From DATJJW01 sp035491935 (GTDB lineage Bacteria > Pseudomonadota > Alphaproteobacteria > ATCC43930 > CGMCC-115725), in assembly GCA_035491935.1 (NCBI GenBank), contig DATJJW010000273.1:1-12139 (forward strand): DNA of 12,139 bases, in the 5' to 3' direction. Under the pieces are notes generated by a model, which was not told where the DNA came from, searched no databases, and saw only the letters and a list, made by a program, of their open reading frames with translations. Of the stretch, positions 5,593 through 12,139 are shown in pieces. A program made the translations under genes and the position numbers. The first letter of the stretch is position 1, and each line of letters starts with the position of its first letter.

Positions 5593-6918
5593 TCAGACGG
5601 TCCGGGCCTCGCTGTCGGGAATGTAGCCGGCATCCAGCTCTTCCTTCAGCTTCTTGCGGTCGAGGCCGTTCTCCCAATGGGCCATCATCAGGGTGGCGAT
5701 GGTGTTGCCCATGACGTTGGTCGACACGAAGGCCGGCGACAGAAAGCGGTGGATGCCGACGACCAGCGCCACGGCGGCGACCGGGACCGTGCCATAGGCC
5801 GCAAGCGTCGCCGCCAGCACGACCAGCGCCGCGCCGGAAACGCCGGCCGCCCCCTTGGTGGTCAGCAGCAGCACGGCCAGCAGGCCGATCTGGTGCGTCA
5901 GATCCAGCGGCGTATTCGTCGCCTCCGCCAGGAACACCGCCACGCACGCGACATAGATGCAGGTGCCATCATGGTTGAAGGTGTAGGAGGTCGGCAGCAC
6001 CAGCCCCACGATGGTCTCGTTGCAGCCGAGCCGGCGCAGCTTCTGGGTCAGCTGCGGGAACACCGTCTCCTGCGAGCTGGTGCCGATGACCAGCAGCAGC
6101 TCCTCGCCGATGTAGCGGATCAGCTTCCACAGCGAGAAGCCCGCCCAGATCGTGATCGGCCACAGGATCAGGAGGATGAACAAGGCGCAGACGAGCCACA
6201 ATACGCCGACCAGTTCGAAGAGCGAGATCAGCGTGCCGAAACCGAACTGCCCGACCGTATAGGCCATGGCGCCGCAGGCCGCGATCGGCGCGAACTTCAT
6301 GGCAACGCGGATGATCCAGAACAGCGCCTGCGTGACGACATTGATCAGGCTCATGACCGGCGCCGCCGCCCTGTCGCCCATCGCAGCCATGCCGCCGGCG
6401 AACACCACCGAGAAGAACAGGATCTGCAGGATGTCGCCCCGTGCAAAGGCGTCGAAGATCGATTTCGGGATGATCAGCAGCAGGAACTGCGACGCGGTCT
6501 CGACATGCTGGGCGTGGCCGACGATGTCCCGCACCGCGTTGGTGTTGAGCGCCTTCGGGTCGATGTTCATGCCGGCACCGGGCTGGAACAGGTTGACGAC
6601 GACCATGGCGATGACCAGCGCCAGCGTGGTCACGATCTCATAATAGATCAGCGCCTTGATCGCGATGCGCCCGACCTTCTTCAGATCGCCGACCTCGGCA
6701 ATGCCATGGACCACGGTGCAGAAGATGACCGGCCCGATGACCATCTGGATCATGCGGATGAAGGCATCGCCCAGCGGTTTTAGACTGATACCGAATTTCG
6801 GATAGGCGTAGCCGATGGCGATGCCGACGACGAGACCGACCAGCACCTGGAATGATAGATCACGATAGAAGGGCCGGCGGGCTTTCGGCCGCGCCCGCAT
6901 AGACATGGTATGGGACAT
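5593..6918 (-). CDS. DAACS-family (DctA/GltP-like) cation symporter with altered substrate site
   Basis: A 441-residue inner-membrane symporter of the dicarboxylate/amino acid:cation family, at normal DctA length. Family marks are the HP1 serine-rich turn GTSSQETVFPQL (279-290), the TM7 motif FNHDGT (314-319), the HP2 loop TTKGAAGVSGAALVVLAATL (353-372) and the TM8 segment GIHRFLSPAFVSTN (388-401). Several binding positions depart from DctA and archaeal GltPh. The FNLDGT/NMDGT motif reads NHDGT, HP1 SSSE reads SSQE, GID reads GIH (His390), and the substrate-carboxylate Arg (397 in GltPh) is Phe397. Dicarboxylate transport is therefore doubtful; a monocarboxylate or neutral substrate fits better. 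ATG 6918 is chosen because a GGGGGGAGG run lies 7 bases upstream. The downstream dehydrogenase gene hints at a 2-oxo or 2-hydroxy acid. Confidence 0.88.
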   Translation of the reverse strand: MSHTMSMRARPKARRPFYRDLSFQVLVGLVVGIAIGYAYPKFGISLKPLGDAFIRMIQMVIGPVIFCTVVHGIAEVGDLKKVGRIAIKALIYYEIVTTLALVIAMVVVNLFQPGAGMNIDPKALNTNAVRDIVGHAQHVETASQFLLLIIPKSIFDAFARGDILQILFFSVVFAGGMAAMGDRAAAPVMSLINVVTQALFWIIRVAMKFAPIAACGAMAYTVGQFGFGTLISLFELVGVLWLVCALFILLILWPITIWAGFSLWKLIRYIGEELLLVIGTSSQETVFPQLTQKLRRLGCNETIVGLVLPTSYTFNHDGTCIYVACVAVFLAEATNTPLDLTHQIGLLAVLLLTTKGAAGVSGAALVVLAATLAAYGTVPVAAVALVVGIHRFLSPAFVSTNVMGNTIATLMMAHWENGLDRKKLKEELDAGYIPDSEARTV

Positions 6919-7193
6919 TACTTTGCCTCCCCCCCTAGCAGCACATTGTTCTTACTTCTTGCTTTTGCTTGCCGTTTCGGCGTCCGTCGATGGTTCACAC
7001 ATCAAAACCGGCAATCCCGAAGATAAACAATTAGCATAACGGCCACTTTCCTTTATAGATTTTTTGCCGAAAAGGAAGAAACGGGCTCATTATCATCTTA
7101 AACTATTAGTGATAGTAGATTCCCTTCTGGGAGCGGCCGCCACCAGATGTTTTCCTTGGCCGGCGGGGCACCAGCAGCCGATTGGAGACAATA
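6919..7193. promoter_or_regulatory. AT-rich divergent control region between symporter and nitroreductase
   Basis: This 275-bp gap separates two divergent genes and is clearly richer in A+T than its flanks. Near its nitroreductase side, CTAT and ATAG arms (7103-7106 and 7112-7115, extended by A and T to five bases) form a dyad. A second pair, TATCA (7091-7095) and TGATA (7110-7114), overlaps it. A TTGCCG at 7064-7069 followed 17 bases later by TCATTA is a weak + promoter candidate. I found no convincing - strand promoter for the symporter. Confidence 0.5.
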
Positions 7194-7787
7194 GTGAACA
7201 AGTCTGCCGACACCGAACATGACCTGAATACATTGATCAAGAACCGCTGGAGCCCTCGGGCCTTCGATCCTGCGGCGAAGGTCACCAAGGCCGAGCTCGA
7301 AGCCTTGTTCGAAGCGGCACGCTGGGCGCCCTCATCCAATAACAGCCAGCCCTGGCGCTATCTCTACGGCATCCGTGGCGATGCGACCTTCGGCAAGATC
7401 CTGGAAAACCTGAAGCCGAACAATGCCCGCTGGGCGTTCCGCGCCAGTGCGCTCGCCGTCGCGGTCGCGCGCACGAAGAAGCCGGACGGGACAGTCGAGA
7501 AGACGGGGCAATACGATACCGGTCAAGCCTCGGCTTATTTCTCGCTGCAAGCCCAACACAGGGGCCTGTCGGTCCGCCAGATGGCGGGTTTCCAGCCTTC
7601 CATCGCCGAGGCGCTGGCAATTCCTGCCGACTATACCCCTATGGCCGTCATCGCCATCGGCGGCCGCGGCGACGCGGCGTTGTTGGGCGACGAAACGCTG
7701 CATGCCCAGGAAGTCTCCATTCGCACCCGGCGCCCACTCGCCGGCATCGCCCACAACGGAGAATGGTCGGCGGACTTCGAGGTGTAA
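7194..7787 (+). CDS. Nitroreductase-family FMN oxidoreductase
   Basis: A 197-residue flavoprotein of the nitroreductase fold, expected to bind FMN as a homodimer in the cytosol and use NAD(P)H. FMN-phosphate contacts are recognisable in RWSPRAFD (18-25) and the WAPSSNNSQPWRY stretch (44-56). The C terminus RTRRPLAGIAHNGEW (177-191) matches the RRPL...W ending of one nitroreductase branch. The GTG at 7194 is preferred because GGAG at 7184-7187 is well spaced before it. The in-frame TTG at 7182 overlaps that site and would add only four residues. It is read in the same direction as the fds operon with a 172-bp gap that holds the fds control region, so it is probably a separate unit. Its substrate cannot be told from sequence; many such enzymes reduce quinones, nitro compounds or enones. 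Confidence 0.9.
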   Translation: MNKSADTEHDLNTLIKNRWSPRAFDPAAKVTKAELEALFEAARWAPSSNNSQPWRYLYGIRGDATFGKILENLKPNNARWAFRASALAVAVARTKKPDGTVEKTGQYDTGQASAYFSLQAQHRGLSVRQMAGFQPSIAEALAIPADYTPMAVIAIGGRGDAALLGDETLHAQEVSIRTRRPLAGIAHNGEWSADFEV

Positions 7788-7804
7788 GTATAACGACGCG
7801 GTAG

Positions 7805-7822
7805 CATGGTGCGATGCACATG
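7805..7822 (+). terminator. Weak hairpin after the nitroreductase gene
   Basis: GTGC and GCAC around GAT (7809-7819) extend by CAT/ATG with one bulged G to 7805-7822. It starts 18 bases past the nitroreductase stop. The T tract is poor (GATTGTCTT follows), so termination is only a possibility. Confidence 0.25.
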
Positions 7823-7832
7823 GATTGTCTTC

Positions 7833-7877
7833 CGCAATCGCACATTAAAGATTTCGCTATCGCAATATAGATAAAAT
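7833..7877 (+). promoter_or_regulatory. Putative fds operon promoter and regulator-binding dyad
   Basis: AT-rich DNA holds CTAT (7857-7860) and ATAG (7867-7870) arms around CGCAAT; TATC and GATA (7858-7861, 7870-7873) give an alternative reading. The hexamer CGCAAT also occurs at 7833-7838, 28 bases upstream. TATAGA (7866-7871) is the best -10 candidate, with no good -35, which suits an activator-dependent promoter of the LysR kind. A start near 7878 would place the whole inverted repeat at 7886-7950 in the leader. Confidence 0.4.
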
Positions 7878-7885
7878 CGAATGGA

Positions 7886-7950
7886 CCCCGAACCGGGTTT
7901 GGTCGACTGTCATACAGCCTGACCATCAGCAAAAGCCAAGAGGTTCGGGG
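7886..7950 (+). promoter_or_regulatory. fdsG leader hairpin masking the ribosome-binding site
   Basis: CCCCGAACC (7886-7894) and GGTTCGGGG (7942-7950) pair perfectly over nine bases. The right arm covers most of the fdsG Shine-Dalgarno GGGGAG (7947-7952). Inside the long loop a second hairpin forms from TGGTC/GACCA (7900-7904, 7921-7925) and CTGT/ACAG (7907-7910, 7914-7917) with a CAT loop. The left arm can instead fold locally (ACCC 7885-7888 with GGGT 7895-7898), which would free the ribosome site. The pairings are seen; the function is inferred. Confidence 0.45.
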
Positions 7951-7959
7951 AGCTATTTC

Positions 7960-8454
7960 ATGACGACGCGCTCTGCGTCTTCGCATCAAATCCGGTCTTT
8001 CGACCCGGTACTGGCCGGCGATATCATCCAAGAGTTGAAGCATCTACCGGGCGCAACGCTGCCTATCCTGCATGCGTTGCAGGACCGCTTCGGCTATGTC
8101 GACCGTGCCGCCATACCGCTCATCGCCGAGGCGCTCAACCTGTCCAAGGCCGAGATCCACGGCGTCGTGACCTTCTATCACGAGTTCCGTGAGCAGCCGC
8201 CTGGTGCTCATATCGTCAAGCTGTGCCGGGCCGAGTCCTGTCAGTCCATGGGCTGCCGCGAGCTCGAAACCCATGTCGAGACACGGTTGCGCCTCAAGAT
8301 GGGCGACACCCGGCCCGACGGCAAGGCGACGCTCGAAGCCGTCTACTGCCTCGGCAATTGCGCGCTGTCGCCTGCCGTCATGATCGATGGTGAGCTGCAT
8401 GGCCGCGTCGATCCCGCCCGCTTCGACGATCTGATGGCGGAGTGCGGGCTATGA
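7960..8454 (+). CDS. fdsG: NAD-dependent formate dehydrogenase, gamma subunit (FdsG)
   Basis: The small subunit of the soluble, cytosolic Mo-containing NAD+-dependent formate dehydrogenase, homologous to the 24-kDa (NuoE) subunit of complex I. The 164 residues comprise an N-terminal helical part (about 15-80, with LPILHALQDRFGYV and EIHGVVTFYHEF) and a thioredoxin-like C-terminal part. The latter holds a [2Fe-2S] cluster at Cys89, Cys94, Cys130 and Cys134 (spacing C-x4-C-x35-C-x3-C). It is the first gene of the operon, and its stop overlaps the fdsB start as ATGA (8451-8454), so translation is probably coupled. ATG 7960 follows GGGGAG at 7947-7952, part of which lies in the leader hairpin. 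NuoE is excluded by the following fdsB and fdsA genes and the missing other nuo genes. Confidence 0.95.
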   Translation: MTTRSASSHQIRSFDPVLAGDIIQELKHLPGATLPILHALQDRFGYVDRAAIPLIAEALNLSKAEIHGVVTFYHEFREQPPGAHIVKLCRAESCQSMGCRELETHVETRLRLKMGDTRPDGKATLEAVYCLGNCALSPAVMIDGELHGRVDPARFDDLMAECGL

Positions 8455-10013
8455 CGATCAAGATTTTCGTCCCCATCGATGCCGCAGCATTGTCGGTCGG
8501 TGCCGAGCGCGTCGCCCAGGCGATCGGCCACGAATCCCGACGCCGCAAGCTCGACGTCACCGTCATCCGCAACGGCTCGCGCGGACTGTTCTGGCTGGAA
8601 CCCCTGGTCGAAGTCGAGAAGGATGGCGTGCGGCTGGCCTATGGCCCGGTCGGGACACAAGACGTGCCCGGCCTGTTCGATGCGGGATTCCTCACCGGCG
8701 GCGCCCATCCGCTGGCGCTCGGCCCCACCGAGGAGATTGATTATCTGAAGCGTCAGGAACGGCTGACCTTCGCACGCTGCGGCATCATCGATCCCCTGTC
8801 GCTGGACGATTACCGCGCCCATGGCGGCTGGGCAGGGCTCCAGAAGGCGCTGGCGCTTGCACCTGCAGACATCGTCGAGCATATGGTGCAGTCGGGCCTG
8901 CGCGGTCGCGGCGGTGCGGGCTTCCCGACCGGCATCAAGTGGCGCACGGTGGCCAATGCGCCATCCGACCAGAAATACGTCGTCTGCAACGCCGACGAGG
9001 GCGACAGCGGCACCTTCGCCGACCGCATGCTGATGGAGGGCGACCCCTTCTCGCTCATCGAGGGCATGGCCATCGCGGCGTTGGCCGTGGAGGCCAGCCA
9101 AGGCTACGTCTATATTCGCTCCGAATATCCACACGCCTTCCGGACCTTTGCCCAAGCGATCGAGATCGCGACCAAGGCCGGCATCATCGGCGACAGAATC
9201 ATGGGCAAGGCGCACGCCTTCCACCTGGAGGCGCGCCTGGGCGCCGGCGCCTATATCTGCGGCGAGGAGACCTCGCTGCTCGAAAGCCTGGAGGGCAAGC
9301 GCGGGCTGATACGCTTCAAGCCGCCGCTACCCGCGATCGAAGGGCTGTTCGGCAAGCCGACCATCGTCAACAACCTGGTCTCGCTGGCGACCGTGCCGGT
9401 GATCTTCGAAAAGGGCTGGGAGCATTATCGCGACTTCGGCATGGGCCGTTCGCGCGGCACGCTGCCGATCCAGCTTGCCGGCAACATCCGCCAAGGCGGG
9501 TTGATCGAGCGCGCCTTCGGCATCACGTTGCGCGAGCTGATCGAGGATTACGGCCAGGGCACGGCCACCGGCCGGCCGTTCCGCGCCGTACAGGTCGGCG
9601 GCCCCTTGGGGGCCTATTTCCCCGAAAGCCTGCTCGACACGCCCTTGGACTACGAAGCCTTCGCCGCCGTCAAAGGCATGGTCGGCCATGGCGGCGTGGT
9701 CGTGTTCGACGATACGGCCGACCTCGCGGAGCAGGCGCGTTTCGCCATGGAATTCTGTGCGATCGAAAGCTGCGGCAAATGCACCCCCTGCCGCATCGGC
9801 TCGACGCGTGGAGTCGAGGTCATCACGCGCATCATCAATGATGAGGAGCGGGCAAAGAACCTCGTCCTGCTCGACGACCTCTGCCAACTCATGCTCGACG
9901 GTTCGCTTTGCGCGCTGGGCGGTCTCACGCCCTATCCGGTGCTGAGCGCGTTGCAGCACTTCCCCGAGGATTTCGATCGCCCCGCGGCATCGGCCGCCCG
10001 GGCGGCGGAATAG
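8451..10013 (+). CDS. fdsB: NAD-dependent formate dehydrogenase, beta subunit (FdsB)
   Basis: The diaphorase subunit that takes electrons from FdsA and reduces NAD+ at FMN, homologous to NuoF with a NuoE-like N-terminal extension. At 520 residues it has the length I expect for FdsB. Residues 1-109 contain no Cys, so that thioredoxin-like part holds no cluster. The FMN/NADH site shows GRGGAGFPTGIKW (152-164), CNADEGDSGTFADR (179-192) and GAGAYICGEETSLLESLEG (264-282). A [4Fe-4S] cluster is bound by Cys441, Cys444 and Cys447 (ESCGKCTPCR) plus Cys487 in SLCALGG. ATG 8451 is chosen over the in-frame GTG 8442 because GGAG at 8439-8442 is spaced 8 bases before it and it overlaps the fdsG stop. Confidence 0.96.
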   Translation: MTIKIFVPIDAAALSVGAERVAQAIGHESRRRKLDVTVIRNGSRGLFWLEPLVEVEKDGVRLAYGPVGTQDVPGLFDAGFLTGGAHPLALGPTEEIDYLKRQERLTFARCGIIDPLSLDDYRAHGGWAGLQKALALAPADIVEHMVQSGLRGRGGAGFPTGIKWRTVANAPSDQKYVVCNADEGDSGTFADRMLMEGDPFSLIEGMAIAALAVEASQGYVYIRSEYPHAFRTFAQAIEIATKAGIIGDRIMGKAHAFHLEARLGAGAYICGEETSLLESLEGKRGLIRFKPPLPAIEGLFGKPTIVNNLVSLATVPVIFEKGWEHYRDFGMGRSRGTLPIQLAGNIRQGGLIERAFGITLRELIEDYGQGTATGRPFRAVQVGGPLGAYFPESLLDTPLDYEAFAAVKGMVGHGGVVVFDDTADLAEQARFAMEFCAIESCGKCTPCRIGSTRGVEVITRIINDEERAKNLVLLDDLCQLMLDGSLCALGGLTPYPVLSALQHFPEDFDRPAASAARAAE

Positions 10014-10024
10014 GAGGCATATCC

Positions 10025-12139
10025 ATGTCCCTCTCTCCCCTTTCGCGTTATTCGGAAATCGATTTCGGAACGCCGGCGAGTCCGGCGACGGAGATGATCA
10101 CGCTCGACATCGACGGCATGAGCGTCACGGTGCCGGCCGGCACCTCGGTGATGCGTGCCGCGATGGAAGCCGGCACGCAAATTCCGAAGCTGTGCGCCAC
10201 CGACAGCCTGGAACCCTTCGGCTCCTGCCGCCTGTGCCTGGTCGAGATCGAAGGCAGGCGCGGCACGCCCGCCTCCTGCACCACGCCGGTCGAAGCCGGG
10301 ATGAAGGTCCTGACCAACTCAGCCCGCCTCGCCAAGCTGCGCCGGGGCGTGATGGAGCTCTACATCTCCGACCATCCGCTGGATTGCCTGACCTGCTCGG
10401 CCAATGGCGACTGCGAACTGCAGGACATGGCCGGGGTCGTGGGCCTGCGTGAGGTGCGCTATGGCTATGAGGGCGCCAACCATCTTCAGGCCGCAAAGGA
10501 CACCTCCAACCCCTATTTCACCTTCGACCCTGCGAAATGCATCGTCTGCTCGCGCTGCGTACGCGCCTGCGAGGAGGTGCAGGGCACCTTCGCGCTGACC
10601 ATCGACGGCCGCGGCTTCGAGAGCACCGTCTCGCCGGGCGGCGTGGATTTCCTGGGATCGGAATGCGTGTCCTGCGGCGCCTGCGTCCAGGCCTGCCCGA
10701 CCGCGACCCTGATCGAGAATTCGGTCATCGAGGCCGGCCAGGCCGAGCATGACGTCATCACCACCTGCGCCTATTGCGGCGTCGGCTGCGGCTTCAAGGC
10801 CGAGATGCGTGGCACCGAGGTCGTGCGCATGATGCCCTGGAAGGATGGCAAGGCCAATCACGGCCATTCCTGCGTCAAGGGCCGCTTCGCCTGGGGTTAC
10901 GCAACCCACAAAGAGCGCATCACCAAGCCGATGATCCGCGCCAAGATCACCGATCCCTGGCGCGAGGTCAGCTGGGAGGAGGCGATCGCCCATGCGGCTG
11001 CCGAGTTCAAGCGCATCCAGGCGAAATACGGCACCGATTCGATCGGCGGCATCACCTCGTCGCGCTGTACCAACGAGGAGACCTACCTCGTCCAGAAGCT
11101 GGTCCGCGCGGGCTTCGGCAACAACAACGTCGACACCTGCGCCCGCGTCTGCCATTCGCCGACGGGATATGGGCTCAACACCACCTTCGGCACTTCGGCC
11201 GGCACGCAGGATTTCCGTTCCGTCGAGCACGCCGATGTCGTTCTGCTGATCGGCGCCAATCCCACGGATGCGCATCCGGTCTTCGCCTCGCGCATGAAGC
11301 GGCGCCTGCGCGAGGGCGCCAAGCTGATCGTGGTCGATCCGCGCCGCATCGATCTGGTGCGCACGCCCCATGTCGAGGCGCAGTTTCACCTGCAGATCAA
11401 GCCCGGCACGAATGTCGCCCTCATCAACGCCATGGCCCATGTCGTGGTAACCGAAGGGCTGGTGGACGAGGATTACGTCGAGGAGCGCTGCGACCCGAAG
11501 GAGTACGTGCGCTGGCGCGACTTCATCACCGATGCGTCCAATGCGCCGGAGACGCTCGCCCCTCTCATCGGGGTGAAGGCCGAGGACATTCGCGCCGCCG
11601 CCCGGCTCTACGCCACCGGCGGCAATGCCGCGATCTACTATGGCCTCGGCGTCACCGAGCACAGCCAGGGCTCGACCATGGTCATGGGAATGGCCAACCT
11701 CGCCATGGCGACCGGCAATGTCGGGCGCGAGGGCGTCGGCGTGAATCCCTTACGCGGGCAGAACAACGTCCAAGGTTCCTGCGACATGGGCTCCTTCCCG
11801 CATGAGTTCACCGGGTATCGCCATGTCTCGGACGAGGGCGTGCGCGCCTCCTTCGAGGAAACCTGGGGCGTGACATTGCGCGGCGAGCCAGGCCTGCGCA
11901 TCCCGAACATGCTCGACGCCGCGGTCGAGGGCAGCTTCAAGGGGCTCTACATCCAGGGCGAAGACATCGCCCAGTCCGATCCGGACATCAAGCATGTCAC
12001 GGCCGGCCTGGAGGCCATGGAATGCGTGGTCATCCACGACATCTTCCTCAACGAGACCGCCAGCTTCGCCCATGTCTTCCTGCCGGGTTCCTCGTTCCTG
12101 GAGAAGGACGGCACCTTCACCAATGCCGAACGCCGCATC
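10025..12139 (+). CDS. fdsA: NAD-dependent formate dehydrogenase, alpha (catalytic) subunit FdsA, 3'-truncated
   Basis: The Mo-bis-MGD subunit that oxidises formate to CO2. The 705 visible residues start with a NuoG-like module: [2Fe-2S] at Cys57, 68, 71, 85; a [4Fe-4S] with His117, Cys121, 124, 130; and two ferredoxin-type [4Fe-4S] sets at Cys172, 175, 178, 182 and Cys214, 217, 220, 224. The molybdopterin domain follows, with its own [4Fe-4S] at Cys248, 251, 255, 283. The Mo ligand is Cys376 in ARVCHSPTGYG, next to His377. It is encoded by TGC, so this is a Cys rather than a selenocysteine enzyme. A perfect AGGAGG (10012-10017) overlaps the fdsB stop and precedes the ATG by 7 bases. The family is about 950 aa, so roughly a quarter lies beyond the window, probably followed by fdsC and fdsD. 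Arg at the second active-site position is not in view. Confidence 0.97.
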   Translation, partial: MSLSPLSRYSEIDFGTPASPATEMITLDIDGMSVTVPAGTSVMRAAMEAGTQIPKLCATDSLEPFGSCRLCLVEIEGRRGTPASCTTPVEAGMKVLTNSARLAKLRRGVMELYISDHPLDCLTCSANGDCELQDMAGVVGLREVRYGYEGANHLQAAKDTSNPYFTFDPAKCIVCSRCVRACEEVQGTFALTIDGRGFESTVSPGGVDFLGSECVSCGACVQACPTATLIENSVIEAGQAEHDVITTCAYCGVGCGFKAEMRGTEVVRMMPWKDGKANHGHSCVKGRFAWGYATHKERITKPMIRAKITDPWREVSWEEAIAHAAAEFKRIQAKYGTDSIGGITSSRCTNEETYLVQKLVRAGFGNNNVDTCARVCHSPTGYGLNTTFGTSAGTQDFRSVEHADVVLLIGANPTDAHPVFASRMKRRLREGAKLIVVDPRRIDLVRTPHVEAQFHLQIKPGTNVALINAMAHVVVTEGLVDEDYVEERCDPKEYVRWRDFITDASNAPETLAPLIGVKAEDIRAAARLYATGGNAAIYYGLGVTEHSQGSTMVMGMANLAMATGNVGREGVGVNPLRGQNNVQGSCDMGSFPHEFTGYRHVSDEGVRASFEETWGVTLRGEPGLRIPNMLDAAVEGSFKGLYIQGEDIAQSDPDIKHVTAGLEAMECVVIHDIFLNETASFAHVFLPGSSFLEKDGTFTNAERRI

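Noticed and set aside
5492..5947. N-terminal extension of the D-2-hydroxyacid dehydrogenase frame
   Set aside because: The frame is open up to 5947 but this part overlaps the symporter gene and has no enzyme-like sequence. MRIAVLDDYQ with its AAGGGAG site is the sensible start.
5524..6783. Long + strand open frame (419 codons) opposite the symporter gene
   Set aside because: It is extremely rich in Arg, Gln, Asp and His and has no domain. It is the GC-rich shadow of the symporter gene, which carries clear family motifs.
7788..7959. Known molybdenum-cofactor riboswitch before fdsG
   Set aside because: The enzyme needs that cofactor, so I looked for the Moco RNA architecture. The leader is too short and its stems do not match what I know of that class. 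Only an unnamed hairpin arrangement is supported.
11138..11152. Selenocysteine at the formate dehydrogenase active site
   Set aside because: Both Cys372 and the Mo-ligand Cys376 are encoded by TGC and no in-frame TGA occurs in fdsA, so no recoding is involved.
10319..11662. Long - strand open frame (447 codons) opposite fdsA
   Set aside because: The fdsA frame holds six cluster motifs and the catalytic Cys-His. The opposite frame has low-complexity Gly/Ala/Asp composition and no recognisable family.
1..12139. CRISPR array, insertion sequence, phage or defence system
   Set aside because: No regularly spaced direct repeats, transposase or integrase motifs, terminal inverted repeats, or defence-type domains were found on either strand.

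Overview
The window is GC-rich, with short intergenic gaps, purine-rich Shine-Dalgarno sites and a soluble NAD-linked formate dehydrogenase operon of the FdsGBA type. Together these suggest a free-living alphaproteobacterium, perhaps near Rhodospirillales or Hyphomicrobiales. The taxon is inferred from protein style and cannot be fixed further. No rRNA, tRNA, insertion sequence or CRISPR array was seen, and nothing marks a phage or genomic island.

Left part (1-3037, + strand): the 3' portion of an NCS2 nucleobase permease gene cut by the window edge, an atypical short-chain dehydrogenase lacking the usual catalytic Tyr/Lys, and a LysR regulator resembling those that sit beside fds operons. 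A 309-bp stretch without a convincing gene follows. Middle part (3347-6918, - strand, read right to left): a DAACS-family symporter, a D-2-hydroxyacid dehydrogenase, an ArsR-type regulator and a three-helix small membrane protein. Several inverted repeats lie in the gaps between them. Right part (+ strand): an AT-rich divergent control region, a small FMN nitroreductase, then the formate dehydrogenase operon fdsG-fdsB-fdsA. fdsA runs off the right edge after 705 codons; fdsC/fdsD would be expected beyond it.

The clearest biochemistry is the fds operon. FdsA oxidises formate at a Mo-bis-MGD centre (Cys376-His377) and electrons pass through Fe-S clusters to FMN in FdsB, which reduces NAD+. FdsG contributes a [2Fe-2S] cluster. 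The LysR gene is a plausible regulator of this operon although about 4.9 kb away. The symporter and the D-2-hydroxyacid dehydrogenase may form a uptake-plus-reduction pair for a 2-oxo or 2-hydroxy acid. The symporter has lost the residues that hold a second substrate carboxylate in characterised relatives, so a dicarboxylate label would be risky.

I see no wholly new multi-gene system. The best leads are the fds leader RNA, in which a perfect 9-bp inverted repeat can mask the fdsG ribosome-binding site, and the altered substrate site of the symporter. Secondary leads are the inverted repeats upstream of fdsG, the nitroreductase and the small membrane gene, the palindrome before the D-2-hydroxyacid dehydrogenase gene, and the non-canonical SDR.
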